A DNA stretch of 45,034 bases from the NCBI GenBank assembly GCA_937910905.1, contig CALEPV010000056.1, positions 1 to 45,034 of the forward strand, given 5' to 3'. A program made the translations under genes and the position numbers. Position 1 is the first letter of the stretch. Every line of letters starts with the position of its first letter. Below are positions 1-8,148 of the stretch, one piece after another. This stretch comes from an uncultured Prevotellaceae bacterium. Its GTDB lineage: Bacteria > Bacteroidota > Bacteroidia > Bacteroidales > Bacteroidaceae. Below the pieces are notes generated by a model. It was not told the DNA's origin. It ran no database searches and saw only the letters and a list, made by a program, of their open reading frames with translations.

Positions 1-433
1 GGGCTGCTGCGCCGCCCATCACCACCGGGCCACCGCCCAGCACCACCGTGCCACCGCCCACTACGGGGCCGCCACCGGCTATGATGGTACCGCCACCGCC
101 AGCCACCACGGGCTGTGCTGCGAGGCCCTCGGCCGGAGTCTCGGGCGTCTCGCCGTCGGCGTGCAGGTCCTCCAAGTCAACGAATTCCTCGGCCAGATGC
201 ACCTCCGTCTTGGCGTCGAACGGACGGTCGAAACCGGCAATAAAGAACACGAAGACCTCGGTGCCCATGCCTATGAACAGCATCGCATTGGCACCCGGAA
301 TGTGTGTCAGCTTGAACAGTGTGCCCAGTATGACCACAGCTGCACCCCAGCTGTACGCATAGTTCATGAATGTCTGCCCAGGCACGGAATCCATCCAGTG
401 CTGCAATCGGGCTATGATAGAGTATTTGGCCAT
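1..433 (-). CDS. gldL: GldL/PorL, T9SS inner-membrane motor protein (N-terminal 144 residues, cut by window edge)
   Basis: The reading frame opens at the ATG complementary to 431-433 and runs off the left edge, so only the N-terminal part is visible. Residues 1-70 are recognisable GldL: an amphipathic start with the GQTFMNYAYSWGA motif, a first membrane helix at about 28-43 and a second at about 49-67 containing an intramembrane glutamate (E59). In the family, GldL and GldM form the proton-driven motor that powers type IX secretion and gliding. After the second helix comes an acidic stretch, then from about residue 108 a run rich in GGG separated by small hydrophobic residues. It follows porP and gldK on the same strand, the known porP-K-L-M-N order; gldM and gldN should lie beyond the edge. 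An unusual 255-base gap holding an inverted repeat separates it from gldK. The family call is firm; the glycine-rich part is atypical. Confidence 0.9.
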   Translation of the reverse strand, partial: MAKYSIIARLQHWMDSVPGQTFMNYAYSWGAAVVILGTLFKLTHIPGANAMLFIGMGTEVFVFFIAGFDRPFDAKTEVHLAEEFVDLEDLHADGETPETPAEGLAAQPVVAGGGGTIIAGGGPVVGGGTVVLGGGPVVMGGAAA

Positions 434-441
434 AGTAGTGA

Positions 442-678
442 GAAGTGGAAGCCCCTCCCCCCGCCCTCCCTCCAAGGGAGGTAGCAGTATGTCTTGTGGG
501 TTTGTGGAACTGCTGTACTGTTCTGTTGGGGGATTATGGTTAGGGTGTTGGGGGTTGTGAATAGGTCTGTTATATTATGATGTATAGCGTTTTTGCATCG
601 TTATTCCAGCGGCCATAGCAGCCAGTGAGAGTATCTACTCCCCTCACTTGGAGGAGGGGCATGGGGATGGGTCTGCTG
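442..678. repeat. Inverted pair of dispersed C/G-rich repeats filling the gldK-gldL gap
   Basis: Two copies of a roughly 40-base repeat face each other: about 442-484 and, reverse-complemented, about 636-678. Both share a pyrimidine-rich block, then CTCCAAG, then a purine-rich block, which can itself fold into a short hairpin. About 150 bases of unrelated, AT-richer sequence lie between them, in which I see no gene and no TAnnTTTG box. Together they fill nearly all the space between gldK and gldL. The same repeat occurs at 20622-20763 and 35229-35271. The structure resembles a miniature inverted-repeat element, but no target duplication was identified. Confidence 0.7.
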
Positions 679-688
679 CGCCCTTTTG

Positions 689-2167
689 TTATTTCTTCCC
701 CTTATTCTTTATCCCGCTGGCATCGCGCACCATGCTCCTTACGCAGCGGAAGCCGATGTAGGAGCGGGGCTGGTTCTGGTACTCATAGCTGCGCCAGGCG
801 GAGCGTATCATGCTCTCGGGGTCTTTCCACGAGCCGCCGCGCACGGATTTCTTCTTCAGTCGGTAGGGGTCCTCGAGTGCTGCGTTGTAGCGCAGTTCGG
901 GGTTCATGTCGCTCATAGCCTCGACACCCGCCTCAACATACACGGTGCTGGTCCATTCGGCCACGTTGCCGGCCATGTCGTAGAGGCCGTTGCTGTTGGC
1001 CGAGAAGATGCCGCACTTCGATGTGATGAGCGAGCCGTCCTTGGTGTAGTTGCCTCGGTCGGGCTTGAAGTTGGCGTAGTAGCAGCCGTTGTCGCTCTTC
1101 ACCTCCTTGGCCTCCCATGGGAACGGGTTGCCCTCCTTGCCGCGTGCGGCGTACTCCCACTCAATCTCCGTGGGCAGTCGGTATGGCTGTATGTCGGCCG
1201 CCGCGCCGCCCATGCCGCGCAGCAGGAAGTCGGTGCGCCACTGGCAGAAAGCTGTGGCCTGCTCCCACGTCACGCCCACCACGGGGTAGTCGTCGTAGAG
1301 TGGATTGGAGAAGTAGAGGCGCATGTAGCGCTCGTTCTCCGCATTGCGGAAGTCGTTGACCCAGCATGTGGTGTCCGGGTAGATGTTCACGATGTATGTG
1401 TTGAGGAAGTCCCAGGGTCCGCTGAGCGGGCGTGTGATGGTCTGGCGTACTATCTTGCCCTCGTCGTCGATGTAGGCTGTGTCCTTGCTGATCATCACCT
1501 CGGCGGTGGACACCTCGTGGTCGGTGTTCAGGTCGCGCTCCTCGGGGTTCAGGCGGTGGCGGCGCAGGGCTGCTGCTGCATAGTCGTAGACCTCGTAGCG
1601 GTAGTTCATCTGGCTGGCGTCGAGCATCTTGGTGCCGTCTATCGGATGTATTGTGTACACGCTCTCGATGGCACGCTGCTCGTCCTCGTTGGCGCGGCGC
1701 CAGGGTATGGGCTTGGCCCAGTTCAGGTGTGGTTGCACGGGGTTGCCCTCGCGGTCCTCCTCTATCTTGTAGGTTTCATCGCCTCCGTAGGCAGGGTCGG
1801 CCAGACGCTCGCGGATGATGCTGTCGCGCACCCAGTAGACGAACTGGCGGTACTTGGCATTGCTCACCTCGGTCTGGTCCATCCAGAAGCCGTCCACGCT
1901 GATGTCGCGCACAGGGAAGCCGGCGCCCCAGAGGGTGTCGTTCTCGGTCAGTCCCACCCGCAGCGAGCCTTTCTGTACGGCCACCATGCCGAATGGTGCA
2001 GCCTCGCTGTAGGCAGAGCCGCGCACCCCGGTCACCTCGCCACCTGTGGCCATCGCATTGGATGTGCTGCCTGCGCAGGAGGTGATGGCTATTAACGTGA
2101 ATAATGAAAGAGTGAACAGTGATAAGGCCATCACTCTCGCATATTGTTTTCTAAGCGTTGTCAGCAT
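689..2167 (-). CDS. gldK: GldK/PorK, T9SS outer-membrane-associated lipoprotein
   Basis: A 492-residue protein with a lipoprotein signal peptide: hydrophobic residues 12-28, then the lipobox ITSC with the lipidated cysteine at 31. The rest is a formylglycine-generating-enzyme-like (SUMF1) fold, shown by YRLPTEIEWEYAARG, the NVAEWT motif and the C-terminal block RGGSWKDP...RSAWRS...IGFRCV. In T9SS loci this fold is structural: PorK/GldK forms periplasmic rings with PorN/GldN under the outer membrane. It lies 40 bases after porP and upstream of gldL on the same strand, which separates it from ordinary sulfatase-modifying proteins and from gldJ. Length fits the family. The start at 2167 places the signal peptide correctly. 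Confidence 0.93.
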   Translation of the reverse strand: MLTTLRKQYARVMALSLFTLSLFTLIAITSCAGSTSNAMATGGEVTGVRGSAYSEAAPFGMVAVQKGSLRVGLTENDTLWGAGFPVRDISVDGFWMDQTEVSNAKYRQFVYWVRDSIIRERLADPAYGGDETYKIEEDREGNPVQPHLNWAKPIPWRRANEDEQRAIESVYTIHPIDGTKMLDASQMNYRYEVYDYAAAALRRHRLNPEERDLNTDHEVSTAEVMISKDTAYIDDEGKIVRQTITRPLSGPWDFLNTYIVNIYPDTTCWVNDFRNAENERYMRLYFSNPLYDDYPVVGVTWEQATAFCQWRTDFLLRGMGGAAADIQPYRLPTEIEWEYAARGKEGNPFPWEAKEVKSDNGCYYANFKPDRGNYTKDGSLITSKCGIFSANSNGLYDMAGNVAEWTSTVYVEAGVEAMSDMNPELRYNAALEDPYRLKKKSVRGGSWKDPESMIRSAWRSYEYQNQPRSYIGFRCVRSMVRDASGIKNKGKK

Positions 2168-2207
2168 AACGGTTAGTGTATATAGTGTATTTATTATCTG
2201 TTTTGTC

Positions 2208-3170
2208 CTACAGTATTCTCACGCTCTGGTGGCGGTTCTTGCCGCGCTTGAACATGTTCAAGTCGGTGACGTAGCCTATCGACAGTTCGTGCGTTCCGTT
2301 GAGCGCACCCACGCCGCTGGTGTAGGCTTCGTAGCAGTAGCCCAGCTGGATGCCGTGGAAATCGCCGCCTATGAACACAGCCGCCGACACCGTGGGGCTG
2401 TAGCCCAGACCTGCATAGAGCCAGCCTTTCGGACCGTTGTACACCAGACGTGCGCTCACGTCGGCCCGCCACGACGACTCCAGATCGGAGCGCACGATAG
2501 CAGAGGTCTGCATCTTTAATAACGGATTGCGTAGCGATATATTGTATCCGCCGGTTAAATAATACGCTGCGGGCACGCTGTATTCGTTCATTTTAGTGTC
2601 TCCCAGCTCTATCTTGGGCTGCATGATGTGCATGGCCGAGACGCCCATGTACCAGTTGCGGCCGTCGTAGCGCAAGCCGCCGTCCAGGTCGAAAGCCGTG
2701 CCGTTGGCCTCGGAGGTAGGGAAGGCAGGGTCGTTGGAGTCTATGAGGTCCAGCCCTGAGCCATCGAAGCTCTCGGACAGCATGGCAGCCCGCACGCCGG
2801 CGCTGAGCCGTCCGCCCCAGAGCCGCTGGTGGTAGGCATACTGCAGGGAGAACTTCTTGTGCGAGAACAGACCTATCTCGTCGTTCACGAAACCCACGCC
2901 CACACCATGCGCGGGGCCTATCATCCACAGTGGCAGGTCGGCCGTGATGACCATGGTGGCCGGTGCGTGCTCATAGCCCGCCATCTGCAGCGCATACGCG
3001 CCCTGCACGTTGAGCATCCCGTCCAGACCCGATGCTGCAGGGTTGTAGAACGACTGCAACGACCAGTAATGATTGAAGGCCGCGTCCTGCTGGGCGCGTG
3101 CCACCACTGCCGTCATAGCCAGCATCAGCCCTGCTACGACAGTCCTCACTATGTGTCTGTTCTCGAACAC
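2208..3170 (-). CDS. porP: PorP/SprF-family outer-membrane protein, T9SS
   Basis: About 320 residues of the PorP/SprF family: a signal peptide ending in VVARAQ, the family's opening motif QDAAFNHYWSLQSFYNPAASG, then alternating beta-barrel-like strands ending in LSIGYVTDLNMF. PorP-type proteins are outer-membrane partners of the T9SS; here it is the first gene of porP-gldK-gldL. The start is uncertain. The open frame continues upstream through the 22-base array at 3252-3361 as far as 3284, but that extension is repeat sequence. No in-frame ATG precedes the signal peptide, so I chose the GTG at 3170; a GTG 21 bases further in is the alternative. A -7 box on this strand at 3358-3365 would give a long leader containing the array. 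Confidence 0.88.
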   Translation of the reverse strand: MFENRHIVRTVVAGLMLAMTAVVARAQQDAAFNHYWSLQSFYNPAASGLDGMLNVQGAYALQMAGYEHAPATMVITADLPLWMIGPAHGVGVGFVNDEIGLFSHKKFSLQYAYHQRLWGGRLSAGVRAAMLSESFDGSGLDLIDSNDPAFPTSEANGTAFDLDGGLRYDGRNWYMGVSAMHIMQPKIELGDTKMNEYSVPAAYYLTGGYNISLRNPLLKMQTSAIVRSDLESSWRADVSARLVYNGPKGWLYAGLGYSPTVSAAVFIGGDFHGIQLGYCYEAYTSGVGALNGTHELSIGYVTDLNMFKRGKNRHQSVRIL

Positions 3171-3251
3171 TGTTCTGTATGTAATAACTCGCGCGAGGCG
3201 GGTTTTATTGTGCGCGGACGCGGCTTTTTGTTGCTCCGGCTGGCACAGGCG

Positions 3252-3361
3252 GGAAGTTGCAGCACGGTGCAGGTGCAGTTGCACCGTGCTCCAACATCAG
3301 CTGCAGCGTGCTCCAACTATCGCTGCACCGCGGTGCAACTTCAGCTCGACCGCGGTGCAAA
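3252..3361. repeat. 22-base tandem array, palindromic family, five copies
   Basis: Five contiguous units of exactly 22 bases start at 3252, 3274, 3296, 3318 and 3340. The core of the best units is the palindrome GTTGCACCGCGGTGCAAC or a close variant; units 2 and 3 carry CGTGCTCC in place of CGCGGTGC. The array lies between the divergent porP and CHAT genes. Related arrays occur at 26110 and 36352. There are no unique spacers, so it is not a CRISPR array. Confidence 0.92.
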
Positions 3362-3365
3362 TTTA
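3358..3365 (-). promoter_or_regulatory. Candidate -7 box for porP
   Basis: Read on the minus strand this is TAAATTTG, matching the Bacteroidota -7 consensus TAnnTTTG. If used, transcription starts next to the 22-base array, so the array would form most of a leader of roughly 190 bases ahead of porP. No well-placed -33 TTG is seen. Confidence 0.4.
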
Positions 3366-3439
3366 CGGCAATAATCTGAGCTTTGCACCAATTGCCGCAA
3401 TAGTTGTCGCGCCAGACGCGCAAAAATCGCGTTTCGTCC

Positions 3440-3470
3440 TTGATGCTCTCGCCGAAAGAGTATACTTTTG
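3440..3470 (+). promoter_or_regulatory. Promoter of the CHAT gene
   Basis: The -7 box TACTTTTG is at 3463-3470 and a -33 TTG at 3440-3442, with a 20-base spacer as expected for the Bacteroidota primary sigma factor. The start codon follows 26 bases after the box. Confidence 0.75.
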
Positions 3471-3496
3471 CAGCTAAATGACAGCAATCTAAGCAC

Positions 3497-6400
3497 ATGA
3501 AACACATCCTTACACTGATACTGCTGCTCGCACTGCCGCTCACGGCAGCTGCACAGAGCGCTGAGAGCGACAGCCTGTATGCCGCAGGCGTGGAGCTGTA
3601 CCGTCAGGGCCAGTACCGCGAGGCGCTGCCGCTGTTCGAGCGGGTGAGCCAGCTGGACCACGAGCAGCTGCCGGAGACATCGGCCCGTCCTGAGTACGGC
3701 GATGCGTGGGCCGCAGCCTGCTGGCACCACCTGGGCAACGACGTCAAGGCCCGCAAGCTCGCGACCTACAACTACGAGCTGGAGCCGCTGGACCGCCGCC
3801 TGACCGTGCGTATGGACTCGATAGGCGATGCAGCGTATCGCAGCTTCCTCGCTCAGGACCTCACCGCCGCCCAGGAGCAGGTCAAAGCAGCCATCGGCGA
3901 GGCCGAGAGTATCTTCGGCAACGGCCACTACGCAGTGTTCGGATTGCTGGAGGCCGCGGCCTACATCAGCATGATGGCCGAGCAGGAGCAGCAGTTCCAT
4001 GTCATGGTTCAGGTACTCAACGCCATAGCCGAGAGCCACTACAGCGAGTCCAATCCGGCACGTATGCTGGCAGGCTACATCACGGTGGACTACCTGATGT
4101 TCAAGCAGGAGTTCGACGCGGCCGAGTCGCTGGCCTCGGCAGCCATAGCAGCGATGGAGGAGCAGGGCACCACCTGGACAGAGATGTACGCCCGCCTGTG
4201 CTCCACCCATGCCAATTCGCTGTACATGCTGGGGCGTGTGGACGATTTCGTCACAGCCCACGCCAAGACGCGCAAGGTGGGCGAGGCCGTCTTCGGCCGC
4301 GATTCCGAGCAGTATGCCAACATGCTGCGCACCAGCATACCCATGCTCAAGCAGATAGGCAACGAGCAATGCATAGACCAGGCAGAGGAGCTGGTCAAGA
4401 TTGTGGAGCACCTGAATGGCCGCAAGTCGGAGGAGTATGTGGCCGAATGCCTCACCGTGGCTTCCACGGCCATACCCTTCAAGGAGTACCGCACAGCTCG
4501 CCGCTACGCCTCGGCCGCCTACGATGTGGCCAGCGAGTGCTACCCCGACAGCACCATCATGGTGCTGGGCTCCAAGATTATGTACCTGGGTGCCTACATC
4601 TTGCAGAGCCAGCACAAGGGGCGCCTCAACGAGCTGGTGCAGCTACGCGACGAGATAGGCCAGCGCCTGGGCACCGACCACGCTCTCTATCTCACCGCCC
4701 GCAGCATCGAGATGGCTGCCGATGTGCTGGCCGACCCCAGCAGCTACGAGCAGCATATCGACGAGTACAGCGCCATCTACCAACAGCTCAGGCAGCAGTC
4801 GTCCAGTAGCGGTTTCGACGCCCAGACGCTACGCACAGACATCGCGCTGGCCTACTCGCTCTGCACATCGGGCCACAGCGACCGAGGCCGTGAGCTGGGC
4901 CTGGCAGCCATAGACAGCCTGCGCACCGTGCTGGCCGACCCTTCCACGGGCTGGCTGGCACACTCCATCATGCCCGAGCTGACCAACATAGCCCAGCTGT
5001 GCGAGCGCTACAGCTGGAACGGCGCGGCCGACAGCCTGAAGTACACCTTCAAGCTGCTGCAGCGCGAATGCCTGCGCCTGCAGCTGGAGCAGGAGGTACG
5101 ACTAGACTCGGCTGGCAGCTCGCGCTTCATGTGGAACCTGTTTGAGTTCCGTTCCACGCTCATCTACACCCACGACACACTGAGCACGCGCGCCACCATC
5201 GAGCAGATGGCCGAGGCCGTGCGGCAGAAGTGCGGCGAGCAGAGCGACGAGTACAGCCGCTGCCTCGACGAGCTGAGCAGCTGCTACGCCGCCGATTCGC
5301 CCGAACTGATACCACTGCTGGAGCGGCGCGTGGCCATCTGCGAAGCCGTGGATCAGCAGCATCACTTCGGCTACGAGTCGTACAAGACCCGACAGGCGCG
5401 AACGGCACTCTACCACGCACGGGGCGACAACGCCGCTCTGCTCAGCATGATGCTGGAGGAACGGGAGCGCAACCGCACATCGACGGATGCGACATCGCTC
5501 ATCAACCTATGCATCGAGACAGGCCAGTACGACCGCGCCACGGCGCTGGCCAAGGCCGAGTTCCAGAAGCAGCTGCAGGAGTCCAAACGCCAGTTGCGCC
5601 GCAAGAAAAGCAACCAGAGCTATGAATTCACGATGACTGGCTACGCAGCACGGGCCGTGCTGGACACCTACATCAAAGCCGGCCGGACCGACTCTGTGCC
5701 TACGGTTTGCGCCGAGCTGACAGCACGCCTGCACGACGAGCTGCCGCAGGAATGGGCCTACATCATGCACTACTTGCTGAGCTTCCGCGAGCCGGCCGGC
5801 CACGAAGGACTGCTGCAGCAGACTATCGACCGCTGCAACAGCCAGCTCGACTACTTCCGCAACAACAGCAGCCTACAGGCCATGCTGATATCCAAGGACG
5901 ACTGGAACGCCTACACGCCCTACATGGAGTACGATGCTGCCACAGCCCGACTGGACAGCGCTATGGCGCTGGTGGCTACCGACAATCCGCGCATGTGCGA
6001 CGAGCTGCTCCTTTATAAATATGGTAAGGAGTATGACCGGTACTATGACAACGACGACGAGCACCTCAATGCCTACTTGCTGGGGCTGTTTGCACAGCGG
6101 GTCATAGAGCTGTTTGAGAAGTACGACGACCGCAACCGCTACAGTGAGTATGCGCTGGCGCTGACCATGCAGGCCAAGGCACTGACCGCGCGCATCGGCT
6201 CTGACCCCGAGCTGGCACCGCAGCTCCGACAGTGCTGCGAGCTGCTGCGACAATGCCTGACAGCTGAGCAACAGAGCTTCACCACCACGGGCCAGACGGG
6301 ACTCTACGCTGGCTACGTGCCCAATCCATTCGGCTTCACCCCCCAGTTGAAGCCCATCAATCAGCTCCTGGCTGCAGCCGAGGCACTGGCCGACGAGGAA

Positions 6401-8035
6401 GCGATAGCACAGGTGGGCAGCATGGTGGTACAGCACCAGATGGCCGACATGCAGAAGACTATACTATACGGCGGACGCTCCTACGTCCAGGAACAGCTGG
6501 ACGACTTCGTGGCCACAGCCACCAGAGTGGCAGCCATCACACGGCGCGACAGCCTGGCTGCCATGGCCTACGACGCTTCCATCTACTGCAAGGGTGCACT
6601 GCTGCGCTCCGACCAGCTGGTGGAACAGCAGGTGCTGACCTCGCGCAACCAGACAGCCATCGAGCTGTACCGCGAGCTGCAGCACACACGCCAGCTGATG
6701 GACGAGGTGCGGCAGAACGGCCTGGATGCCGACTCGCTGCAGCTGCGGGCCAGCACGCTGGGCGACCGCATGATGGACTACGCACGCAGCTTCGGCGACT
6801 ACACCAGGGCTCTCACGGCCTCGTGGCAGGACATTCGCCGGCAGCTACGCACCGACGATGCCGCCATAGAGTTCACTTCGTACACACACCACGACACCGT
6901 GTACTACTGCGCCCTTGTGCTACGGCACGACAGCGCCACGCCTCAGCTCATACCGCTCTGCACCGAGGCACAGCTCGCCACTGCCACCGATGTGCGCCAG
7001 CTGGCCAACGCCTACACCTACGTCTGGGCACCGATGGCCGATGCGCTGCGGGGCATGAGCAACATATACTTCTCGCCGTCCGGCCTGCTGCACCAGATAC
7101 CAGTGGAGTACGCGCCCACACCGCAGGGGCTGCTGTCCGACAGCTACCACATGTACCGCCTGTCCAACACCCGCGAGCTGCTGCTCTCGCACCAGCGCAC
7201 ACAGCAGCCCAAGAGCCTGCTCATAGGCGGCGTGGTGTACGACCCCGACATGGAGTCGTGGGCCAGTGCCACACGCGAGTATGCCAGCCAAAACGATGCG
7301 CCGCTGCTGGCCATGCGCGATTTCGATGTGACACGCTACGCCTCGATGGGCTTCTATCTGGCCTACCTCGAAGGCACCGAGCGTGAGGTGGGCGACATAG
7401 AGAGCATGATGCGGCAAGCCGACATGCAGGTGACCAGCCTCACGGGAGTGAACGCCACCGAGGATGCCTTCAAGGCGATGAGCGGTAGCGATGTGAGCAT
7501 CATGCACATAGCCACCCACGGCTTCTACGTCTCGGCCACTGAGCAGGCCAATACCAGCCCGCTTCTGGCGGACGCTGCACAGGGCTCGGAGGAGGACCGC
7601 GCCATGAGCCGCTCCGGTCTTATGCTGGCGGGAGCCGAGACCTTCCTGATGGACTACGACATGCCGGAAGGCGCCAACGACGGTGTGCTGACCGCTCGCG
7701 AGCTGGCCCGCATGGACCTCACACGGACCGAGCTGGTGGTGCTGTCGGCCTGCGAGTCGGGTCTGGGCGACATCACGGGCGACGGTGTGTTCGGTCTGCA
7801 GCGCGGCTTCAAGAAGGCCGGCGCAGGCTGTCTGCTCATGTCGCTGTGGAAGGTCGACGATGAGGCCACCTGCTACCTGATGACGGAGTTCTACCGCCAG
7901 CTGCTCGCAGGGCAGGGCAAACAGCAGGCCCTCGACCACGCCAAGAACGCTGTCAAGGCGCAGACTGCCCGCGGATGGGATGACCCAACGTACTGGGCCG
8001 CATTCATCATGCTCGACGGGCTGGAGCGCCAATGA
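3497..8035 (+). CDS. Exported TPR-CHAT protein (caspase-like domain), 1512 residues
   Basis: Residues 1-19 form a signal peptide ending in TAAAQ, so the protein is predicted to leave the cytoplasm. Residues 25-60 (LYAAGVELYRQGQYREALPLFERV) are a clear TPR, and a long helical region rich in Ala, Glu and Leu follows to about residue 1100. The last 300 residues are a CHAT domain, a caspase-like fold found with TPRs. The expected dyad is present: H1341 in HIATHG and C1419 in LSACESG, followed by the conserved GVFGLQRGFKKAGAG and SLWKVDDEAT blocks. Known CHAT proteins include proteases, but no substrate can be named here. I see no T9SS sorting domain. It diverges from porP across a shared regulatory region with a 22-base array. 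Domain call firm; function unknown. Confidence 0.88.
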   Translation: MKHILTLILLLALPLTAAAQSAESDSLYAAGVELYRQGQYREALPLFERVSQLDHEQLPETSARPEYGDAWAAACWHHLGNDVKARKLATYNYELEPLDRRLTVRMDSIGDAAYRSFLAQDLTAAQEQVKAAIGEAESIFGNGHYAVFGLLEAAAYISMMAEQEQQFHVMVQVLNAIAESHYSESNPARMLAGYITVDYLMFKQEFDAAESLASAAIAAMEEQGTTWTEMYARLCSTHANSLYMLGRVDDFVTAHAKTRKVGEAVFGRDSEQYANMLRTSIPMLKQIGNEQCIDQAEELVKIVEHLNGRKSEEYVAECLTVASTAIPFKEYRTARRYASAAYDVASECYPDSTIMVLGSKIMYLGAYILQSQHKGRLNELVQLRDEIGQRLGTDHALYLTARSIEMAADVLADPSSYEQHIDEYSAIYQQLRQQSSSSGFDAQTLRTDIALAYSLCTSGHSDRGRELGLAAIDSLRTVLADPSTGWLAHSIMPELTNIAQLCERYSWNGAADSLKYTFKLLQRECLRLQLEQEVRLDSAGSSRFMWNLFEFRSTLIYTHDTLSTRATIEQMAEAVRQKCGEQSDEYSRCLDELSSCYAADSPELIPLLERRVAICEAVDQQHHFGYESYKTRQARTALYHARGDNAALLSMMLEERERNRTSTDATSLINLCIETGQYDRATALAKAEFQKQLQESKRQLRRKKSNQSYEFTMTGYAARAVLDTYIKAGRTDSVPTVCAELTARLHDELPQEWAYIMHYLLSFREPAGHEGLLQQTIDRCNSQLDYFRNNSSLQAMLISKDDWNAYTPYMEYDAATARLDSAMALVATDNPRMCDELLLYKYGKEYDRYYDNDDEHLNAYLLGLFAQRVIELFEKYDDRNRYSEYALALTMQAKALTARIGSDPELAPQLRQCCELLRQCLTAEQQSFTTTGQTGLYAGYVPNPFGFTPQLKPINQLLAAAEALADEEAIAQVGSMVVQHQMADMQKTILYGGRSYVQEQLDDFVATATRVAAITRRDSLAAMAYDASIYCKGALLRSDQLVEQQVLTSRNQTAIELYRELQHTRQLMDEVRQNGLDADSLQLRASTLGDRMMDYARSFGDYTRALTASWQDIRRQLRTDDAAIEFTSYTHHDTVYYCALVLRHDSATPQLIPLCTEAQLATATDVRQLANAYTYVWAPMADALRGMSNIYFSPSGLLHQIPVEYAPTPQGLLSDSYHMYRLSNTRELLLSHQRTQQPKSLLIGGVVYDPDMESWASATREYASQNDAPLLAMRDFDVTRYASMGFYLAYLEGTEREVGDIESMMRQADMQVTSLTGVNATEDAFKAMSGSDVSIMHIATHGFYVSATEQANTSPLLADAAQGSEEDRAMSRSGLMLAGAETFLMDYDMPEGANDGVLTARELARMDLTRTELVVLSACESGLGDITGDGVFGLQRGFKKAGAGCLLMSLWKVDDEATCYLMTEFYRQLLAGQGKQQALDHAKNAVKAQTARGWDDPTYWAAFIMLDGLERQ

Positions 8036-8067
8036 TGGTGCCCGACCACGAAAAGCACACCTTTAGC

Positions 8068-8098
8068 TTGCATTTGTAAGCCAAAGTGCCTAATTTTG
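8068..8098 (+). promoter_or_regulatory. Promoter of leuA
   Basis: The -7 box TAATTTTG is at 8091-8098 and a -33 TTG at 8068-8070, spacer 20 bases. It begins 33 bases after the CHAT stop codon, so leuA has its own promoter, and the open frame starting at 8086 (GTG) cannot be the real start. Confidence 0.78.
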
Positions 8099-8148
8099 TG
8101 CCGTTTTTCAGCGATAAACACCGCACAACGACAATTTGCAACACAAAC

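Noticed and set aside
1..433. gldL as a pseudogene
   Set aside because: The frame is open to the window edge; the missing part is due to the cut, not to a mutation.
442..678. Insertion sequence
   Set aside because: There is no transposase frame between the facing repeats and no target duplication could be identified, so only a repeat pair is reported.
686..2095. Long plus-strand open frame opposite gldK
   Set aside because: It lies wholly antisense to a well-supported gene and has low-complexity Val/Ala/His composition, as expected from the complement of GC-rich coding sequence.
3252..3361. CRISPR array
   Set aside because: The repeats are 22 bases and abut directly, with no unique spacers and no cas genes in the window. 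The same holds for the arrays at 26110, 30587, 36352 and 44859.
3205..3543. Minus-strand open frame through the first 22-base array
   Set aside because: Its peptide is only the translation of the repeats and flanks, and it overlaps the CHAT promoter and start.
3497..8035. T9SS cargo status for the CHAT protein
   Set aside because: The C-terminus ends in the CHAT fold (YWAAFIMLDGLERQ) without the PNP...SGMY type sorting domain seen in PorZ.
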